From DATJQF01 sp035505995 (GTDB lineage Bacteria > Bacteroidota > Bacteroidia > Bacteroidales > FEN-979): DNA of 19,246 nucleotides. The stretch's first letter is position 1; every line of letters begins with the position of its first letter. This document shows, in pieces, positions 7,817 to 15,314 of this stretch. Both the position numbers and the translations under genes were made by a program. The DNA lies in the NCBI GenBank assembly GCA_035505995.1, contig DATJQF010000146.1, positions 1 to 19,246 of the forward strand, given 5' to 3'. A model generated the notes under the pieces. It did no database searches. It saw nothing but the letters and a program-made list of their open reading frames with translations, and was not told where the DNA came from.

Positions 7817-8373
7817 AACCGAGATTTATCCAGCATCGGGAACCTCATCTCCGCCAGGTAGAAGGCCCCATAAAATACCGCACTGAAAAACAGGGTTCCG
7901 AGCAGGTCATTGACCAGGAACGAGAAACCATGGGTCTGGTCCCGGAAGAATACAAGACCCGCCAGGTACGATTCCATCAGTCCGGTGAAATTCTGCGGAT
8001 AGAACGGCGAAGCCAGCCATGCCGAGAAGTTGGTGATCAGGAAGAAGATCACCGAAGAGCTCAGGGCCGCTACGAAGACCGTCCCGATGTTCACTCTTCG
8101 CCGGAGGGTCATGCCGATGAGAACCGTGATGGCGAAACTGATATACACCGCCGGCATATTGGAATGGAAGCCTATGAAGAGGTCGCTCAGGAACATCGCC
8201 GTGATGGGGATGGCAAATGCATACTGCTTTTTCTCAAAATAGGTGCCCGCAAATAATGCCATGGCCGCGATCGGTGTAAAGTTTGGCCAGTGCGGAAGCA
8301 GTCGCAGCAGGGCTGCGACCACGATCACTGAAAAAACAACAATAAATCTCGGAGTCAGGGTTTTATATTTCAT
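7813..8373 (-). CDS. Small integral membrane protein, DUF6580-like
   Basis: A 186-residue hydrophobic protein with about five or six predicted membrane segments (near residues 9-28, 33-48, 52-68, 72-88, 97-118 and 155-175). The block PNFTPIAAMALFAGTYF and the following ITAMFLSDLFIGFH resemble a Bacteroidota family I know as DUF6580 (putative transport protein). The layout is similar in size to the substrate-binding S components of ECF vitamin transporters. That similarity is an impression from length and topology, not proof, and no ECF ATPase or T component is in the window. The stop codon overlaps the stop of the convergent GroES-like gene by 2 nt, so the two messages run into each other. 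It is probably transcribed alone from a promoter at 8395-8426 in the AT-rich divergent gap. Confidence 0.8.
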   Translation of the reverse strand: MKYKTLTPRFIVVFSVIVVAALLRLLPHWPNFTPIAAMALFAGTYFEKKQYAFAIPITAMFLSDLFIGFHSNMPAVYISFAITVLIGMTLRRRVNIGTVFVAALSSSVIFFLITNFSAWLASPFYPQNFTGLMESYLAGLVFFRDQTHGFSFLVNDLLGTLFFSAVFYGAFYLAEMRFPMLDKSRF

Positions 8374-8394
8374 TTAATATCCGATTGTATATCA

Positions 8395-8426
8395 CAAAAA
8401 TAATAAAGTATTTTAGTTTTAATCAA
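8395..8426 (-). promoter_or_regulatory. Probable promoter of the DUF6580-like gene
   Basis: On the minus strand TTG (8426-8424) is followed after 21 nt by TATTTTTG (8402-8395), matching the Bacteroidota consensus TTG, 19-21 nt, TAnnTTTG. The -7 box is 21 nt before the ATG at 8373, leaving a short untranslated leader of about 15 nt. Confidence 0.5.
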
Positions 8427-8428
8427 GT

Positions 8429-8463
8429 TTTTTGATAAAATGTTTTCTATTTTTGATAAAATG
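8429..8463 (+). repeat. Direct repeat, 14 nt twice at 21-nt pitch
   Basis: TTTTTGATAAAATG occurs at 8429-8442 and again at 8450-8463, exactly 21 nt apart start to start (two helical turns). It lies in the AT-rich divergent gap (8374-8480) between the membrane-protein gene and the amidohydrolase. The second copy overlaps the -7 box candidate of the amidohydrolase, so the pair could be an operator. It could also be chance in low-complexity AT-rich DNA. Confidence 0.55.
8448..8455 (+). promoter_or_regulatory. Possible -7 box of the amidohydrolase gene
   Basis: TATTTTTG matches TAnnTTTG exactly and lies 25 nt before the ATG at 8481. No TTG is found 19-21 nt upstream. The box overlaps the second copy of the 14-nt direct repeat. 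Confidence 0.38.
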
Positions 8464-8480
8464 GCCTCAAAAACACAGAA

Positions 8481-10121
8481 ATGAAGCGTTTCTTCCTTGT
8501 ATTTATTTATATAAATCTGCTTATCACGGTGATCAAATCCCAGACGAAAATCCCGGCCGACCTGATCCTGGTGGAGGGGAAGATCTACACTGCCGACAGC
8601 GTATTTTCCGTTAAAAGCGCCCTGGCCGTCAGGGATGGAAAGTTCATCGCGGTGGGAACGACGGAAGAGATCCTGCACCAGTATGAATCGGGTACGATCG
8701 TCCGTGCGGGAGGTTTGCCGGTATTCCCGGGTTTCATTGATGCCCACAGCCATTTCTACGGGTATGCGCGCAGCCTGCATTTCGTGGATCTCCGGGGGGC
8801 AACCTCCTGGGCGCAGGTTTTATCGCTGCTCCGGGAAAAGCAGCATGAGTTTCCATCCGGCTGGCTGACCGGCAGGGGGTGGGATCAGAACCTGTGGGAA
8901 ACGAAGCAGTTTCCGGACCGGGCTTCCCTGGATTCCCTCTTCCCCGACCGGCCGGTCGTCCTGATCCGGGTCGACGGTCATGCATTGATGGCAAACGGGG
9001 CTGCTTTAAAAAGCGCCGGCATCACCGGGCCGGAAGGATTTCAGCCGGGGGAGATCGAAGTTAAGAGCGGACGGATGACCGGGATCCTCTCAGAAACGGC
9101 GGCCGACCGGATGAAGGACTCCATCCCGCTGGAAAGCGTCGGCGTGCAGGCCGCCCTGCTCCGGAAAGCGGAAGAGCATTGCTTTGAGGCGGGGCTGACA
9201 GGTGTTTGCGACGCAGGCCAGGATCTCCGGGTCATCCGGCTGTATGATTCCCTGCAGCGGGAGGGGACTCTCCGGATCAGGATCAATGCGATGCTTTCCC
9301 CGACCGATGAGAATATCAACTATTTCGTTAAAAAAGGGATTTACCGGACCCCCCTGCTGAACGTAAGATCCCTCAAGATCTATGCGGACGGGAGTCTCGG
9401 ATCCCGCACGGCGCTTTTGAAACAGCCTTATTCGGATGCTCCGGACAAGACCGGGATCATGGTCACCTCGCAGGAGAAGATCCGGGATATCTGCTCCCTG
9501 GCATTCCGGTACGGGTACCAGGTCAACACCCACGCGATAGGGGACGAGGCGGTCCGGCTGGTCCTGGAACGGTACGCGGAGTTCCTGAAAGGGAAGAACG
9601 ACCTCCGTTGGAGGATCGAGCATGCGCAGGTGGTCGATCCGGCGGACCTCCCGTTGTTCGGACGGTACGCAGTGATCCCTTCTGTCCAGGCAACCCATGC
9701 CACTTCCGATATGTACTGGGCAGCCGACCGCCTGGGCCCGGTGCGGATCCGCTGGGCGTATGCCTACCGTTCCCTCCTGGAGCAAAACGGATGGCTGGCC
9801 AACGGAACTGATTTTCCCGTTGAGGATATCAGTCCCGTGCTGACCTTCTATGCGGCTGTTGCCCGCAAGGATCTGAAAGGATATCCTCCCGGCGGGTTCC
9901 AGCCCGAAAATGCACTGACCCGGGAACAGGCCCTGAAGTCTGTCACCATTTGGGCGGCTAAATCCTCTTTTGAGGAAAAGGAATGCGGCAGCATCGAACC
10001 GGGCAAGTCGGCCGATTTCGTGATCCTCGACGGCGACCTGATGACCTTGCCGGAAAGCAGTCTCCCGTTGGTAAAGGTCACCCGGACCTATCTCAACGGG
10101 AGGCTGGTATATGAAAAATAA
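8481..10121 (+). CDS. YtcJ-like metal-dependent amidohydrolase (amidohydrolase 3 family)
   Basis: A 546-residue TIM-barrel hydrolase. The N-terminus has a hydrophobic stretch (residues 4-18) that may be a weak signal peptide or anchor. It is followed by the small beta-sandwich (ADLILVEGKIYTADS...) that is completed by the C-terminal strand region (SADFVILDGDL, RTYLNGRLVYEK). Metal-site residues are visible: His89 and His91 in DAHSHF, Lys299 in LKIYADGSLGSRT (the likely carboxylated lysine), His351 in THAIGDEA, His381 in RIEHAQ and Asp444 in NGTDFPVE. The YtcJ-type GRGWDQNLW and VDGHALMAN blocks are also present. The family hydrolyses amide or related C-N bonds, and the substrate cannot be assigned. 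It is flanked by divergent and convergent genes, so it is probably monocistronic. The leader before the ATG is A-rich with no Shine-Dalgarno. Confidence 0.95.
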   Translation: MKRFFLVFIYINLLITVIKSQTKIPADLILVEGKIYTADSVFSVKSALAVRDGKFIAVGTTEEILHQYESGTIVRAGGLPVFPGFIDAHSHFYGYARSLHFVDLRGATSWAQVLSLLREKQHEFPSGWLTGRGWDQNLWETKQFPDRASLDSLFPDRPVVLIRVDGHALMANGAALKSAGITGPEGFQPGEIEVKSGRMTGILSETAADRMKDSIPLESVGVQAALLRKAEEHCFEAGLTGVCDAGQDLRVIRLYDSLQREGTLRIRINAMLSPTDENINYFVKKGIYRTPLLNVRSLKIYADGSLGSRTALLKQPYSDAPDKTGIMVTSQEKIRDICSLAFRYGYQVNTHAIGDEAVRLVLERYAEFLKGKNDLRWRIEHAQVVDPADLPLFGRYAVIPSVQATHATSDMYWAADRLGPVRIRWAYAYRSLLEQNGWLANGTDFPVEDISPVLTFYAAVARKDLKGYPPGGFQPENALTREQALKSVTIWAAKSSFEEKECGSIEPGKSADFVILDGDLMTLPESSLPLVKVTRTYLNGRLVYEK

Positions 10122-10130
10122 AGTAGCAGG

Positions 10131-10745
10131 TTATTTTTTGAGGGTCTTGCAGATCAGGGCTGCGATATTTTCTCCGGCACGGTCATAGCAGCTCTTGATC
10201 CTTTCCCCTGTGTCATAGTCATATCCCATCATATTCACGCTGGGGACCTTCGGGTATTCGATGGTGGCCAGCACCGTTCCCGGATTGGCCGTCTCCACCA
10301 GGTCCACCACCAGGTTTATGTAGGCCGACTTGCTGGGACCGACGCCCGACTGGAATCCCTGTTCCAGGTAGACAGTATGAATGACCAGGGTATATTTCGC
10401 TTCCGTGAAATCCTGCTTGCCGGTCAGTCCGCATTTGTCCCCTATGGCGTTGAACGATTTCATGAACATCGGCTCGAACCGGTCGGCTTTATCGGATGCC
10501 CATTTGGTTGCCCATTCGTCGCCACTCCCGGCTTTCTTCTTGTTCCGCTCGGCTGTGCCAGCCTTGATGTAATCTTCCTCGTTATCGTATTTTCCCACTT
10601 TCATATGGGAAAAATCATAGGTCAGGCTCACGGTGGACTGGCCTTTCAGAACTTTGAGATCACCGGAGGAGATCTTTTGCGCAAAGAGGCTGCCTGCTGC
10701 CAGCAGGAAGGCCCCGATCAGCATTATGTAACAGGTTCTTTTCAT
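10131..10745 (-). CDS. Secreted protein of unknown function
   Basis: A 204-residue protein with a clear type I signal peptide: MKRT, a hydrophobic core at about residues 6-18, and predicted cleavage at SLFA-QK after residue 22. There is no lipobox, because Cys5 sits in the n-region. The mature part begins KISSGDLKVLKGQSTVSL and contains the block DFSHMKVGKYDNEEDYI, then a charged segment (ERNKKKAGSGDEWATKWASD). A beta-rich C-terminal half follows (KYTLVIHTVYLEQGF, YINLVVDLVE). Two late cysteines could pair in the periplasm. It resembles small exported proteins common in Bacteroidota genomes for which I know no function. It is convergent with the amidohydrolase (9 nt between ends). A good promoter lies upstream at 10786-10817, so it is probably not part of the ligase operon. 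Confidence 0.87.
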   Translation of the reverse strand: MKRTCYIMLIGAFLLAAGSLFAQKISSGDLKVLKGQSTVSLTYDFSHMKVGKYDNEEDYIKAGTAERNKKKAGSGDEWATKWASDKADRFEPMFMKSFNAIGDKCGLTGKQDFTEAKYTLVIHTVYLEQGFQSGVGPSKSAYINLVVDLVETANPGTVLATIEYPKVPSVNMMGYDYDTGERIKSCYDRAGENIAALICKTLKK

Positions 10746-10785
10746 ACATATTCGGTTTAAGGATGATACAAAGAATTAATACCGG

Positions 10786-10817
10786 CAAAAATAGCATAAA
10801 ATGGCTCCGGTTGCAAA
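10786..10817 (-). promoter_or_regulatory. Promoter of the secreted-protein gene
   Basis: On the minus strand TTTG (10817-10814) is followed after 20 nt by TATTTTTG (10793-10786), a full match to the Bacteroidota consensus. The -7 box is 40 nt before the ATG at 10745. It lies entirely in the 79-nt gap after the ligase gene. Confidence 0.62.
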
Positions 10818-10824
10818 CAGGGGG

Positions 10825-12135
10825 TCAGAAGCTGGATTTTTTCCTCCGGTCGATGAATTTCACCGACTTTCTTCCGGATTCGGGGAACTGGATCTTCCGG
10901 ATCTCCTCCGCCGGCTCGAACCGGACCTGGGGGGCCACCCGCAGCTTGGCGCGGAAGTGGTCCTTGATATCCTTCTCGTCGACCGGGTTCCGGCACCCCA
11001 CCCGGATCAGGATCTCATCGGTCCCGATCTCGTTCGTGCTTACCTCCACGATATAGTTCACGATAAAATCCATGTTGTCGAGGACATCGTACAGGACCGG
11101 GGGATAGAGGGTGGTTCCCTTGAATTTGATCATCTGGTTTTTTCGTCCCATCAGGGGACCCAGTCGCAGGGTCGTCCGCCCGCAGGCACAGGGCGCCGTG
11201 TGATGGTGGCAGATGTCCCCGGTCTTGAACCGCAGCAGGGGCATGCCTTCCACTCCGAGCGTCGTGATGGTGACCTCTCCCGGCTCTCCTTCCCGTACCG
11301 GCCGGTCCTGATCATCCAGAAATTCCACGATGATCAGTTCCGGGTGGTGATGCCCTCCGGCGCCGGCCCCGCATTCCGTGAAAGAGGTTCCCATCTCGGT
11401 GGAGGCATAGGTAGAATATAGCTTCAGGGGCCATTTCTCCGTGATCTTCCTGCCGAGCGTGTTAAAGGAGAAATCGTTATTCCGCAAGGGTTCTCCGATA
11501 CAAACCGCTTTCCGGATGCTGCTGCTGCGGTAATCGATATTCTTCGCTTCGGCATATTCGATCACCTTGAGGATAAAGGAGGGGACGGCGACGATCGCGT
11601 TGGGCCGGACCCGCCGGATGGTATCCCACTGGAACTCCGGGATGCCGTTCCCGACCCTTACGATGCCGGCTCCCATCTTCCGGATCCCCAGGAAGTAGGC
11701 CAGCCCGGCCATGAACCGGCGATCAAGGGTGGTCATGAGCTGATAGATATCTTTTTCCGACCCGTCGGCGCAGGTGAAGGAGATCGCTTCGTTGTAAGCC
11801 AGCCGCTCCAGGTCCCGGTCGGTCATGGCAAAGGTGACCGGATCGCCGGCGGTTCCGGAGGTGGTTATATAGTCGATGATCCGGTTTTTCGGGACTGCGA
11901 TAAACTCTTCGTTCTTTTCCTGGAGCTGCTCCTTGGTGGTGACCGGGATATTCACCAGGTCGCTGAGGCGGGTGATCTTCCCGGCCCGGATGCCGTTAGC
12001 CCTGAACTGTGCCTGGTAAAACGGTGAATGACGGGAAATGAAGGAAAGCTGCTCCTGCAGTTTCCGCTCCTGGAATGCCAGGATCTCCTTCGGCGGTCGC
12101 CGCTCTATTTCAGGGAAGAATCCAGGCTGGGTCAT
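10825..12135 (-). CDS. PaaK-like adenylate-forming ligase (phenylacetate-CoA ligase family)
   Basis: A 436-residue single-chain ANL-superfamily enzyme of normal PaaK length. The ATP-binding loop is TTSGTAGDP at residues 91-99. YASTEMG (243-249) is the aryl-acid/adenylate-binding block, and RFKTGDI (302-308) carries the ribose-binding Asp. SGRKSVKFIDRR near the C-terminus supplies the candidate catalytic lysine. A Cys/His cluster (Cys255, His262-264, Cys309, Cys316, Cys318) could hold a structural zinc. Family members convert an aryl or alkyl carboxylic acid plus ATP to an acyl-adenylate and then a CoA thioester; some instead charge carrier proteins. The substrate is unknown. It lies 23 nt after the outer-membrane beta-barrel gene and close to a carrier protein, BtrH-like transferase and sulfotransferase, so it may be the activating enzyme for that pathway. 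Confidence 0.93.
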   Translation of the reverse strand: MTQPGFFPEIERRPPKEILAFQERKLQEQLSFISRHSPFYQAQFRANGIRAGKITRLSDLVNIPVTTKEQLQEKNEEFIAVPKNRIIDYITTSGTAGDPVTFAMTDRDLERLAYNEAISFTCADGSEKDIYQLMTTLDRRFMAGLAYFLGIRKMGAGIVRVGNGIPEFQWDTIRRVRPNAIVAVPSFILKVIEYAEAKNIDYRSSSIRKAVCIGEPLRNNDFSFNTLGRKITEKWPLKLYSTYASTEMGTSFTECGAGAGGHHHPELIIVEFLDDQDRPVREGEPGEVTITTLGVEGMPLLRFKTGDICHHHTAPCACGRTTLRLGPLMGRKNQMIKFKGTTLYPPVLYDVLDNMDFIVNYIVEVSTNEIGTDEILIRVGCRNPVDEKDIKDHFRAKLRVAPQVRFEPAEEIRKIQFPESGRKSVKFIDRRKKSSF

Positions 12136-12158
12136 TCCGCTACGAATGGGGGTGGGGA

Positions 12159-12851
12159 TTATATTTTCAATCCGATCATGATCCGGAAAGTATCTTCCCG
12201 GACCTTCTGGTCCTGGTTGCTGTTGCTTACGTTATTATAGTCCATGACCCCGAAATTGTACTGGAACTCGAAATCGATCAGCCGGTAGCTCAACCCCAGG
12301 CTGATCTCCTGGAAGGTCATGCTGATCCCGTACTCGGAAGTTTCACTGTCGGTGAGGGGCGACCAGTTGTCCAGTTCATCGTGATATCCGATATTGAAAT
12401 TCAGCTTGTAGGAGAGGTTGATCATCAGCCGGTCGACCGGGTTGATGGTGAGCACCGGTCCGAATTTCTGTCCCGCGAAGCTGTAATATTTCTCTATGTT
12501 CTTTTTCAGGGTATCGGAAGGCAGCCGGGTGGAATTGAACCAGAGGCTGATGAATGTCGCATCGATGCCGGCGCGAAGGATCTTATGGGCAAACGAAGGA
12601 CCGATGTAGATCAGGTATCCCATATCCAGGGCCGCTCCCAGCTTGGCCGGCACGTAGGTCAACGAATTAATGGCCGGATGATCCTGGGGTTTGAAAGGAA
12701 TGGTTTGTCCGTCCCGGTATGCGCCCATGGGCAAAACCGGTCCCACCAGGAAATAAAAACCGCTGCGGATAAAATTGGGCTTCAGGTCCTGTGCCGTTAA
12801 CATAACCGGGAACAGGAGAGTGGCAAGCAAGAGCGTGTAGATTTTTTTCAT
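12159..12851 (-). CDS. Probable outer-membrane beta-barrel protein
   Basis: A 230-residue protein with a signal peptide (MKKIYTLLLATLLFPVMLTA-Q, cleavage near residue 20). The remainder shows alternating hydrophobic/polar strands with many aromatic ends: SGFYFLVGPVLPMGAY, KLGAALDMGYLIYIGPSF, DRLMINLSYKLNFNIGY, EISLGLSYRLIDFEFQYNFG and a final TFRIMIGLKI. This is typical of an 8- to 10-stranded barrel. The terminal residue is Ile rather than the usual Phe, but the last strand pattern fits a beta-signal. No specific family is recognised. It has its own promoter (12891-12920) and is followed after 23 nt by the PaaK-like ligase, so the two are probably one transcript. Its role, whether channel or structural, cannot be inferred. 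Confidence 0.83.
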   Translation of the reverse strand: MKKIYTLLLATLLFPVMLTAQDLKPNFIRSGFYFLVGPVLPMGAYRDGQTIPFKPQDHPAINSLTYVPAKLGAALDMGYLIYIGPSFAHKILRAGIDATFISLWFNSTRLPSDTLKKNIEKYYSFAGQKFGPVLTINPVDRLMINLSYKLNFNIGYHDELDNWSPLTDSETSEYGISMTFQEISLGLSYRLIDFEFQYNFGVMDYNNVSNSNQDQKVREDTFRIMIGLKI

Positions 12852-12890
12852 AGGTACAAGGAGTTAATTGAAGAACCGGATTCGTCCTCT

Positions 12891-12920
12891 CAAAAGTAAA
12901 AAAAAATACCGGATCAGCAA
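12891..12920 (-). promoter_or_regulatory. Promoter of the beta-barrel / ligase transcript
   Basis: On the minus strand TTG (12920-12918) is followed after 19 nt by TACTTTTG (12898-12891), a full consensus match. The same -7 octamer occurs before mutL. The -33 part overlaps the last codons of the sulfotransferase gene, and the -7 box is 39 nt before the ATG at 12851. Confidence 0.6.
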
Positions 12921-13996
12921 TATCCGTAATAGTCCATGTGATGCCCGAGCCATTTCCGGATCTGTTCTTTTTCTTCTTCCTTCAGGCAAAATTCATTCTT
13001 CCGGTAATTTCTGAGCTCACCCAGCGTCCCTTGCAGACGGGCCCCGAATTCGGGGGTGTAATTCAGTCCGAAATGACGATAGATCCGGTCGATGGCATTT
13101 GCAGGGTTGCCGACCAGTTCTTCGTACCCGATCTCAAATACGCGGGCCGGTTCCAGCCGGTCGAGGTCGAGGCGGATTTTAGTCATGATCCGGTCATACA
13201 CTTTCAGGATCTCGGAGAGCTCCGGACAATGTGCATTCCGGTTGAGGCAGTTCTGCTGCTGAACAATGCTCCACATATGGATCGTGGACGGGATCACTTC
13301 GTAGGGGTGGCGGTGGATATGAATAAACCGTGCCTCCGGGAACATAGCCTGCAACTCCCGGATCCGCATGGAATTGAACGGGTTCTTGGAGATGATGTCC
13401 TTACCGGTATGAAAATGAAGCTTGCGGAAGTAGTCCTTCACCTTATTCTCCCATTCGGGGAATTTTCCGTTCCCGGGAGTATAAGACTCCACCTCGCTGA
13501 GAAAAAAAACGGGTTTCCCCGGGAATACAAGCTTTTCCAGGGGGGAATAGTCGGTGATCCGGTAGATGGCATATTCGTCCTCCTGTGGTTCGTTCATCCC
13601 CAGGCGTACGTTATCCATGGGCCGGTGCCTGGAGATCAGGACCGACATCAACGGACGGTAGTACCGGTAAGAGGTGATGAAGCTGTCGGGAATGGCGACC
13701 TGGAACAGAGTGGGACAGGCGAATCCGGGATCCCTGGACAGCAGCTGGTGCAGGAAGGTGGACCCGGACCTCCAGTGGCCGATAATGAACAATATCCTGC
13801 CGGGGAGCGGGGAGGACCTGATCTTCTTTCGGTACCGGGCATCCTCTATCCGCGAGAAAAAGGATGACCAAAGGGCGCTTTGCGCTAAAAAGAAGATCCT
13901 CAGCAGGTATTTGGGATGAAAAGAGAGGGTGTTGCGCCGGAGCAGCCGGAACAACCCGGAAAGCCTGATACCAGCTGTTAAGTAAGAGTTTTTCAA
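12914..13996 (-). CDS. PAPS-dependent sulfotransferase family protein
   Basis: A 360-residue cytosolic enzyme that would transfer sulfate from 3'-phosphoadenosine 5'-phosphosulfate to a hydroxyl or amine acceptor. The 5'-phosphosulfate loop is IIGHWRSGSTFLHQLL (GHWRSGSTFLH at 73-83). The 3'-phosphate-binding motif is RHPYEVIPS at 229-237, preceded by the strand ARFIHIH. YEELVGNPANAIDRIYRHFGL near residue 300 is the usual late helix. The acceptor is not predictable. The start appears to be TTG at 13996, 14 nt after the ACP stop. No ATG lies between the ACP stop and the PAPS loop, and an N-terminal region of this length is normal. It is the last gene of the methyltransferase-to-sulfotransferase operon, so sulfation of the carrier-bound or transferred product is the natural inference. 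Confidence 0.92.
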   Translation of the reverse strand: MKNSYLTAGIRLSGLFRLLRRNTLSFHPKYLLRIFFLAQSALWSSFFSRIEDARYRKKIRSSPLPGRILFIIGHWRSGSTFLHQLLSRDPGFACPTLFQVAIPDSFITSYRYYRPLMSVLISRHRPMDNVRLGMNEPQEDEYAIYRITDYSPLEKLVFPGKPVFFLSEVESYTPGNGKFPEWENKVKDYFRKLHFHTGKDIISKNPFNSMRIRELQAMFPEARFIHIHRHPYEVIPSTIHMWSIVQQQNCLNRNAHCPELSEILKVYDRIMTKIRLDLDRLEPARVFEIGYEELVGNPANAIDRIYRHFGLNYTPEFGARLQGTLGELRNYRKNEFCLKEEEKEQIRKWLGHHMDYYGYC

Positions 13997-14010
13997 TAAG
14001 CGGATCCGTT

Positions 14011-14298
14011 TTACCCGTTAGCTTTGGCCTGTTCCGATTGGATGAACACGGCGATATCCCGGACGGACCGGATGATATTCCGCGCCAGGTTCTGATCCCC
14101 GATACGCACCTGGTACTTCCGCTGCAGGGCCATGATGATCTCCAGCCCGTCCACCGAATCCAGCGTCAGGGCATTGTCCCCTCCGAACAGGGGCTTTTCA
14201 TCATCGATATCCGCCGGGTCGATCCCGGTGATGCCCAGCGTCTGCATGATGAGGTTTTTGATCTCCGTTTTCAGTTCAACCGGTGGTTCCTGGTTCAT
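14011..14298 (-). CDS. Acyl carrier protein
   Basis: A 95-residue acidic, four-helix carrier protein. The phosphopantetheine site is LDSVDGLEI with Ser48 (DSVD instead of the fatty-acid DSLD). Family features include LFGGDNALTLDSVD before helix II and VRIGDQNLARNIIRSVRDIAVFI for loop 2 and helices III-IV. The DNALTLDSVD form resembles carrier proteins of secondary-metabolite loci (such as aryl polyene and flexirubin types) more than housekeeping AcpP. That is a judgement from memory. No fatty acid synthesis genes adjoin it. It sits 11 nt after the BtrH-like gene and 14 nt before the sulfotransferase gene. The BtrH family takes acyl groups from carrier proteins, so this is its likely partner. 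Activation requires a phosphopantetheinyl transferase encoded elsewhere. Confidence 0.95.
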   Translation of the reverse strand: MNQEPPVELKTEIKNLIMQTLGITGIDPADIDDEKPLFGGDNALTLDSVDGLEIIMALQRKYQVRIGDQNLARNIIRSVRDIAVFIQSEQAKANG

Positions 14299-14309
14299 CG
14301 TGGTGGTTC

Positions 14310-15314
14310 TTACAACGTTTTTTTTAGTTCCCTGAAGAATTTTTCTTCCAGGTCTGCCCTTTCTTCGATCATCCGGCTGAGCTCGCGGAACCGGTTTTCC
14401 CCCAGATCCCGGTTCTTGCCGATCCGTGCGGCGAACAGGGAGATCTCCCTCCAGCCGTCGCCGATCTCCATCATCTTCCCGGACAGGTCGGCCAACCCCG
14501 GATTTTCCAGTATCCGGGAGGCCTGCTGCAGGAAGGTCGCGAAAATGAAGCGGAATCCGGCCCCTCCGGTTCCCTGGTCCTCCAGGAGGATATTGATCTT
14601 CATTACTTCGTGGGAGAGATGCTCGGTATCCCTTGCGAACTTAGGCCATTCCGGTATTTTTTTCGCGAATCTCCGGATACCCCTGACTCCCAGGAAGGGC
14701 ATCGGGATGCTGAGCATGTTGAAGCAGGTCTTCTCGATCCCTTTTCTCACGGCCCCCGGATAATCGATCGTTGCCGGTATTCCCTCGGGATAAAATAAAA
14801 ATCCTTTCGGCGACATGCTTCCGCCGGCAAACCGTGCCTTTCGCATCGATTCTGCCTTCAGCTTCACCAGACTGGGGAAATAGCTGTCGCTGACGATATA
14901 ATGGGAATCTTCCTTGCCGACCACCACGATATAATGAACGTTGATGTGTACCCGTTCCCAGTGCGGCAGGTAATCCATATAAAAGAAATCCACCTGGACC
15001 CCGACCGGGATATTTTCTTCCAACAACTGATCCAGCCGCTCTTCGCCTTCGCCGATCGTGCTGAAATGCTCCGTGTAAAAGGGGATCCCCAGGCGCTTGC
15101 TCAGGTTGGAGCGCATCTGCCCCGGCTTGTTCCGCACGATGAAGGTAGGGAAGGTGAACGACTTCATCCGGTGGAAATAAGCGAAAAAGATCCCGCTCGA
15201 GATGCCGAAAACCAGGGGTTCCGAAATATCGAGCCCGGCATTGTTGAGCAGGGAGGTCACGGCGCCTGACTCGCAATGGGCGCCCATCTTATGTTTAAAA
15301 GAGGTTTCCGTCAT
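14310..15314 (-). CDS. BtrH-like cysteine acyltransferase (BtrH N-terminal domain protein)
   Basis: A 334-residue protein. The N-terminal half, residues 8-180, matches the papain/C39-like fold of BtrH, which in butirosin biosynthesis moves an acyl chain from its carrier protein onto an aminoglycoside amine. Candidate catalytic residues are Cys14 in GAHCESGA, His127 in INVHYIVVVG and Asp143 in YIVSDSYF. The opening block LLNNAGLDISEPLVFGISSGIFF is typical of the family. The C-terminal half (about 185-334) is helical and charged, matching the accessory domain (DUF4872 as I recall) that accompanies BtrH_N. Its start overlaps the HTH gene stop by 4 nt (ATGA), and an ACP gene follows after 11 nt. 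I infer an amide- or ester-forming step using the neighbouring ACP; a role as a thioesterase or peptidase-like hydrolase is the alternative. Confidence 0.9.
   Translation of the reverse strand: MTETSFKHKMGAHCESGAVTSLLNNAGLDISEPLVFGISSGIFFAYFHRMKSFTFPTFIVRNKPGQMRSNLSKRLGIPFYTEHFSTIGEGEERLDQLLEENIPVGVQVDFFYMDYLPHWERVHINVHYIVVVGKEDSHYIVSDSYFPSLVKLKAESMRKARFAGGSMSPKGFLFYPEGIPATIDYPGAVRKGIEKTCFNMLSIPMPFLGVRGIRRFAKKIPEWPKFARDTEHLSHEVMKINILLEDQGTGGAGFRFIFATFLQQASRILENPGLADLSGKMMEIGDGWREISLFAARIGKNRDLGENRFRELSRMIEERADLEEKFFRELKKTL

Noticed and set aside
8370..8780. Open frame of 136 codons on the minus strand across the amidohydrolase start and the divergent promoter gap
   Set aside because: It lies antisense to the conserved HSH metal motif region, resembles no family and reads through the promoter elements. 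It is a shadow frame.
12904..14298. Reading the ACP and neighbours as part of a fatty acid synthesis or aryl polyene locus
   Set aside because: No ketosynthase, ketoreductase, dehydratase or malonyl transferase gene is present in the window. The name would go beyond the evidence, although the locus could continue outside.
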